Made by a program: the position numbers and the translations under genes. The notes under the pieces are model-generated. The model had not been told where the DNA came from. It was given only the letters and a program-made list of their open reading frames with translations, and did not search any database. From contig CAZQEU010000030.1 of NCBI GenBank assembly GCA_964592335.1, positions 1 to 17,745 on the forward strand: a DNA stretch of 17,745 bases. Reading direction: 5' to 3'. Of the stretch, positions 15,324-17,745 are shown one piece after another (position 1 is the first letter of the stretch; each line of letters starts with the position of its first letter). The DNA comes from CAZKUB01 sp964592335. Its GTDB lineage: Archaea > Thermoplasmatota > E2 > DHVEG-1.

Positions 15324-16127
15324 CTAATTCATTGTATAATAAGTTTCATCCAATTTTTTAATTTTGTCTTGATTTATTAACCGGTCTAATATAGCTCTTA
15401 TCTCCTTTTTATCAGATTTCAACTTAAATGCTAAATCATCTAGAGAAAGTGGTTTTCTTCTTACAAACTCGATCATCAGTTTTTCCATCATGTCTTCTTC
15501 AGCAAGTTTTAAAAACTCTTTATAACCTGGAAAAACTATATCATAATCGCTTACAAGCTCATCAAGACCTATAAAAAAATAAGAAATCCATGCCTTGTTC
15601 TCATCTAGCATGGCCTGCTGTTTTATCTCTTCCTTTATTATATCTGCATCAATTCCACTGGAAAATAATGCAAACATGTCTTCTCTGTCCCTGGGTCTTG
15701 ATGTAACTGATTTAAAGATAAATATATCCTCTGAAGACACAAGAAAAACCTTTATTTTACTAAAACTCTTAAAAGTTATAGCACGTTTTTTCATATCCTT
15801 TGAAAAACTAAGCCCTCCACATACCACATTTACAAAAATATCCCATCTAAAACCATCTTTGTTTTCTATTATCTCCCTTGTTCTCATCTTTTGATAAACA
15901 GGATCTTCCGGCTCAATTTTTTTATAACCACTTTTATACAAAGCATTAATCAAATTCTTTGCTTCTTTTTCAGTTTCAACTATAACATCTATATCTTTTG
16001 TCGCGGCTTTGATATCATAAAAACTCATTGCACCTCCGCCAATTATATACATCTTTACTTCGTCAGAAAAATGAGAATTTATTTTCTTAAGCTCGTCTTC
16101 TATGTATTTGCTGTCAAACATTTTCAT
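15324..16127 (-). CDS. Nucleotidyltransferase-fold protein (DUF6036/AbiEii-like), possible toxin
   Basis: This 267-residue protein has the pol-beta-type minimal nucleotidyltransferase pattern: IIGGGAMSF (28-36), then ATKDIDVIV (42-50) with the metal-binding Asp pair, and a third Asp in FRWDIFV (93-99). The segment FKSVTSRPRDREDM (138-151) matches the K...R.KD..D motif seen in AbiEii/DUF6036 proteins. The last 55 residues look like a winged helix (LSLDDLAFKLKSDKKEIRAILDRL). Family members transfer nucleotides to RNA or proteins and often act as toxins; the substrate here is unknown. Its Shine-Dalgarno GGTGAG overlaps the last codons of the upstream HTH gene, with four bases between genes, so the two should be co-translated. 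Confidence 0.78.
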   Translation of the reverse strand: MKMFDSKYIEDELKKINSHFSDEVKMYIIGGGAMSFYDIKAATKDIDVIVETEKEAKNLINALYKSGYKKIEPEDPVYQKMRTREIIENKDGFRWDIFVNVVCGGLSFSKDMKKRAITFKSFSKIKVFLVSSEDIFIFKSVTSRPRDREDMFALFSSGIDADIIKEEIKQQAMLDENKAWISYFFIGLDELVSDYDIVFPGYKEFLKLAEEDMMEKLMIEFVRRKPLSLDDLAFKLKSDKKEIRAILDRLINQDKIKKLDETYYTMN

Positions 16128-16131
16128 TTTT

Positions 16132-17022
16132 TTATCTCACCTTGTACTGTTTTGCAAGTTCTAGGTATTCATCCCAACTTGGAAAAATTCGATTTTTAGA
16201 TTCATGTTTATTCAAAAAATAAATAAGCTCTGAAATATGGTCTGTAAGACCATATATTCTTGCTTTTTTCATTAGATCTTTGGGTCTAGTTTTATCATAT
16301 AAAAGACATGCGTAAGCATTGTATGTCTTACTTTTTTCATTTATTAGAATGGTATGTATAATTATATCAGATAATTTGAGTTTTCTTTTTGAAATAAAGT
16401 AATATTTAAGATTGCTAATCATTGGTAGATTATAGTTTGAAAAAGCAGTGATTGCGGTTGTAGGATACTCTTTTAGTGTCTTTTTTGATTTTAATAATAT
16501 CTCGTTTCCCTGCTGCCAAATGATTGTTGCATCATCTGTGATCTTTTCTATTTCTTTATAGTTTTTGTATTTGTAATAATTTTTTGAAAAATCATAAATT
16601 GCTTTATGTGAAGGATTATTGTAATAACCTTCTTTGTTTTTTAGTAAAATACCATATTTACCTAGTATTTTTAACTCATGATATATCCACTGACGCGATG
16701 CACCGGTGATTTTGCTTATTTCGTTTTTATTTAAAGGTTGGTTCAACAAAGAGATTATCTCAAGATTTGTATTTGTCAATAGTTCTTCTAATGGAAAGTT
16801 TGGATACATTTTTATTATTTCTTCTAGTTTTTGAGAGTGAAGTGTCTGTTCGCTTTCTAAAATTGCCTTTCTTCCTAGTTTTTTCTTTTTGGCAAGACCG
16901 TTTTTTATCATTTTTTCAGCAATTTTTGAAACTGTGCCTGGATAAAGCTCCAGTTGCTTGGCTAAATCTGTAATAGATGCAGGAAGGAGTCTAAATGTTT
17001 TTATTTCCTTACTAACAAGCAT
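16132..17022 (-). CDS. Winged-helix transcriptional regulator, possible antitoxin/autorepressor
   Basis: This 296-residue protein has two helix-turn-helix regions. One is at about 15-50 (SITDLAKQLELYPGTVSKIAEKMIKNGLAKKKKLGRKAIL) and one at about 85-130 (EIISLLNQPLNKNEISKITGASRQWIYHELKILGKYGIL), both ArsR/MarR-like. The rest (about 150-296) is mixed alpha/beta with no motif I recognise. It is the first gene of a two-gene unit with the nucleotidyltransferase, the arrangement of AbiE-like and related toxin-antitoxin pairs where an HTH protein represses its own operon. A TATA box about 25 bases upstream suggests a leaderless transcript, and a 10-bp inverted repeat brackets that TATA box. ATG at 17022 has no Shine-Dalgarno. 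Confidence 0.8.
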   Translation of the reverse strand: MLVSKEIKTFRLLPASITDLAKQLELYPGTVSKIAEKMIKNGLAKKKKLGRKAILESEQTLHSQKLEEIIKMYPNFPLEELLTNTNLEIISLLNQPLNKNEISKITGASRQWIYHELKILGKYGILLKNKEGYYNNPSHKAIYDFSKNYYKYKNYKEIEKITDDATIIWQQGNEILLKSKKTLKEYPTTAITAFSNYNLPMISNLKYYFISKRKLKLSDIIIHTILINEKSKTYNAYACLLYDKTRPKDLMKKARIYGLTDHISELIYFLNKHESKNRIFPSWDEYLELAKQYKVR

Positions 17023-17074
17023 ATGTAAACTATATGGAAAAAGTTATTTATATTATTTTCCTTCTAGTTTACAT
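17023..17074 (-). promoter_or_regulatory. Promoter and candidate operator of the HTH-nucleotidyltransferase operon
   Basis: ATGTAAACTA at 17023-17032 and its exact reverse complement TAGTTTACAT at 17065-17074 are 42 bases apart centre to centre, about four helical turns. Between them lies AATATAAATA (minus strand, about 17045-17054), a TATA box about 25 bases from the ATG. One arm overlaps the expected transcript start and the other sits upstream of the TATA box, a layout suited to repression. Confidence 0.6.
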
Positions 17075-17130
17075 TTTTAGCATTTTATCATTTTGAGAAA
17101 ATAACTAAAAAACCCAAAATACGGTAAAAA

Positions 17131-17176
17131 CCTATTTATAATATTTTTAGTTATTCAAAATCAAAAATGGCGGAGG
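17131..17176 (+). promoter_or_regulatory. TATA box and Shine-Dalgarno of the last gene
   Basis: TTTATAAT at 17135-17142 predicts a transcript start near 17164. GGAGG at 17172-17176 is six bases before the ATG at 17183 and decides that start over the ATG at 17189. Confidence 0.5.
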
Positions 17177-17182
17177 AAAAAT

Positions 17183-17695
17183 ATGTTCATGAGTGTTAAA
17201 AAATACAGACCAGGTTGGAGACCTGCTTTTTCAGGAATAGTAGCATGTGGATGGCTAATATTTATCATTGCATGGCTTGCATTCTTCTCAGGAAATATCC
17301 ATCCATATGAGAAAAAAATAGCAGTAGTGCTCTTATCAGTACTAATATTAATAATTCTCATAGGTGGTGTATGGGCTGTATGGGCCATTCGAATGATACC
17401 AAAACCAGGTCGAGAAATGATGAAATTCTTCGGTTTTAGATCAAGAATGATAGCATCAATTCTGGTACCACTTGCATCAGTAGGATTTCTGATTTATTAC
17501 TTCTGGTTTTACAATTTTAATATATGGCAGCATATAGCAATGTTTCTCATAACAATAATTGTAAATGGTATGATACTTGCGGCTGTATGGTCAAGCTGGA
17601 AGAAACATACATGCACAGATTTTGAAAAAGAAATGGAAGACATGGGTGAAGAGATAGGTAAAAAAATCGACGAAGCATTCGATGATGACAAATAA
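17183..17695 (+). CDS. Four-helix membrane protein with acidic C-terminal tail, function unknown
   Basis: I do not recognise this 170-residue protein. A basic N-terminus (MFMSVKKYRPGWRP) precedes helices at about 15-36, 45-69, 88-110 and 116-137. The loop after helix 2 is basic (RMIPKPGREMMKFFGFRSR). The tail from about 143 is strongly acidic and probably helical (DFEKEMEDMGEEIGKKIDEAFDDDK). Positive-inside reasoning puts both ends in the cytoplasm. It has its own promoter and a good Shine-Dalgarno, divergent from the HTH operon. No neighbour suggests a role. Confidence 0.75.
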   Translation: MFMSVKKYRPGWRPAFSGIVACGWLIFIIAWLAFFSGNIHPYEKKIAVVLLSVLILIILIGGVWAVWAIRMIPKPGREMMKFFGFRSRMIASILVPLASVGFLIYYFWFYNFNIWQHIAMFLITIIVNGMILAAVWSSWKKHTCTDFEKEMEDMGEEIGKKIDEAFDDDK

Positions 17696-17745
17696 ACCCT
17701 AGACTTTAAAAAACATAATTTATTTTCGTTTAAAAGGTAAACGCA

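Noticed and set aside
17167..17199. Ten-codon upstream reading frame (MAEEKYVHEC) overlapping the last gene's start
   Set aside because: Its ATG is close to the predicted transcript start and could be translated, but a frame this short is expected by chance and the GGAGG inside it is well explained as the main gene's Shine-Dalgarno.

Overview
The window looks archaeal. It is AT-rich and shows promoter-like TATA boxes with purine-rich BRE-type flanks. Several starts appear leaderless, sitting about 25 bases after a TATA box; others have a clear GGAGG-type Shine-Dalgarno. Two proteins carry the archaeal type IV pilin N-terminus (SPVIATLML), and the pilus motor is of the archaeal GspE/TadA plus TadC kind. 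I cannot place it more precisely than an archaeon, probably euryarchaeal and possibly Thermoplasmatota-like. No tRNA, rRNA, CRISPR array or insertion sequence is visible.

Layout. 1-1573: a small two-helix membrane protein (-) and a secreted, membrane-anchored beta-helix protein (+). 1583-6059 (-): a fused PstC-PstA phosphate permease with a large Ig-like extracellular insertion, and a PstS phosphate-binding protein built on a type IV pilin N-terminus. 6354-10444 (+), divergent from pstS: a type IV pilus assembly ATPase and two TadC-like platform proteins, the second with its own extracellular Ig-like domain. 10463-12434 (-): a zinc-ribbon AAA+ ATPase whose 5' end looks frameshifted, and a KaiC/RecA-like protein with a degenerate P-loop. 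12662-13438 (+): a second pilin-like protein with a PKD-type domain. 13445-14254 (-): a double-zinc-ribbon membrane protein. 14541-15320 (+): PstB. 15324-17022 (-): a nucleotidyltransferase and HTH regulator pair resembling a toxin-antitoxin unit. 17183-17695 (+): a small membrane protein of unknown role.

How it may fit together. PstS, PstC-PstA and PstB make a complete phosphate importer, although PhoU is absent. PstS would be processed and anchored by the prepilin pathway rather than as a lipoprotein, and its gene lies back to back with a pilus motor operon. The PKD pilin and pstB share a 35-base upstream element with 31 identities. My inference is a phosphate-scavenging surface assembly, analogous in principle to the sugar-binding bindosome of Sulfolobus, in which pilin-like PstS is assembled or displayed next to an enlarged permease. 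The sequence shows the parts and their arrangement; it does not prove the assembly.
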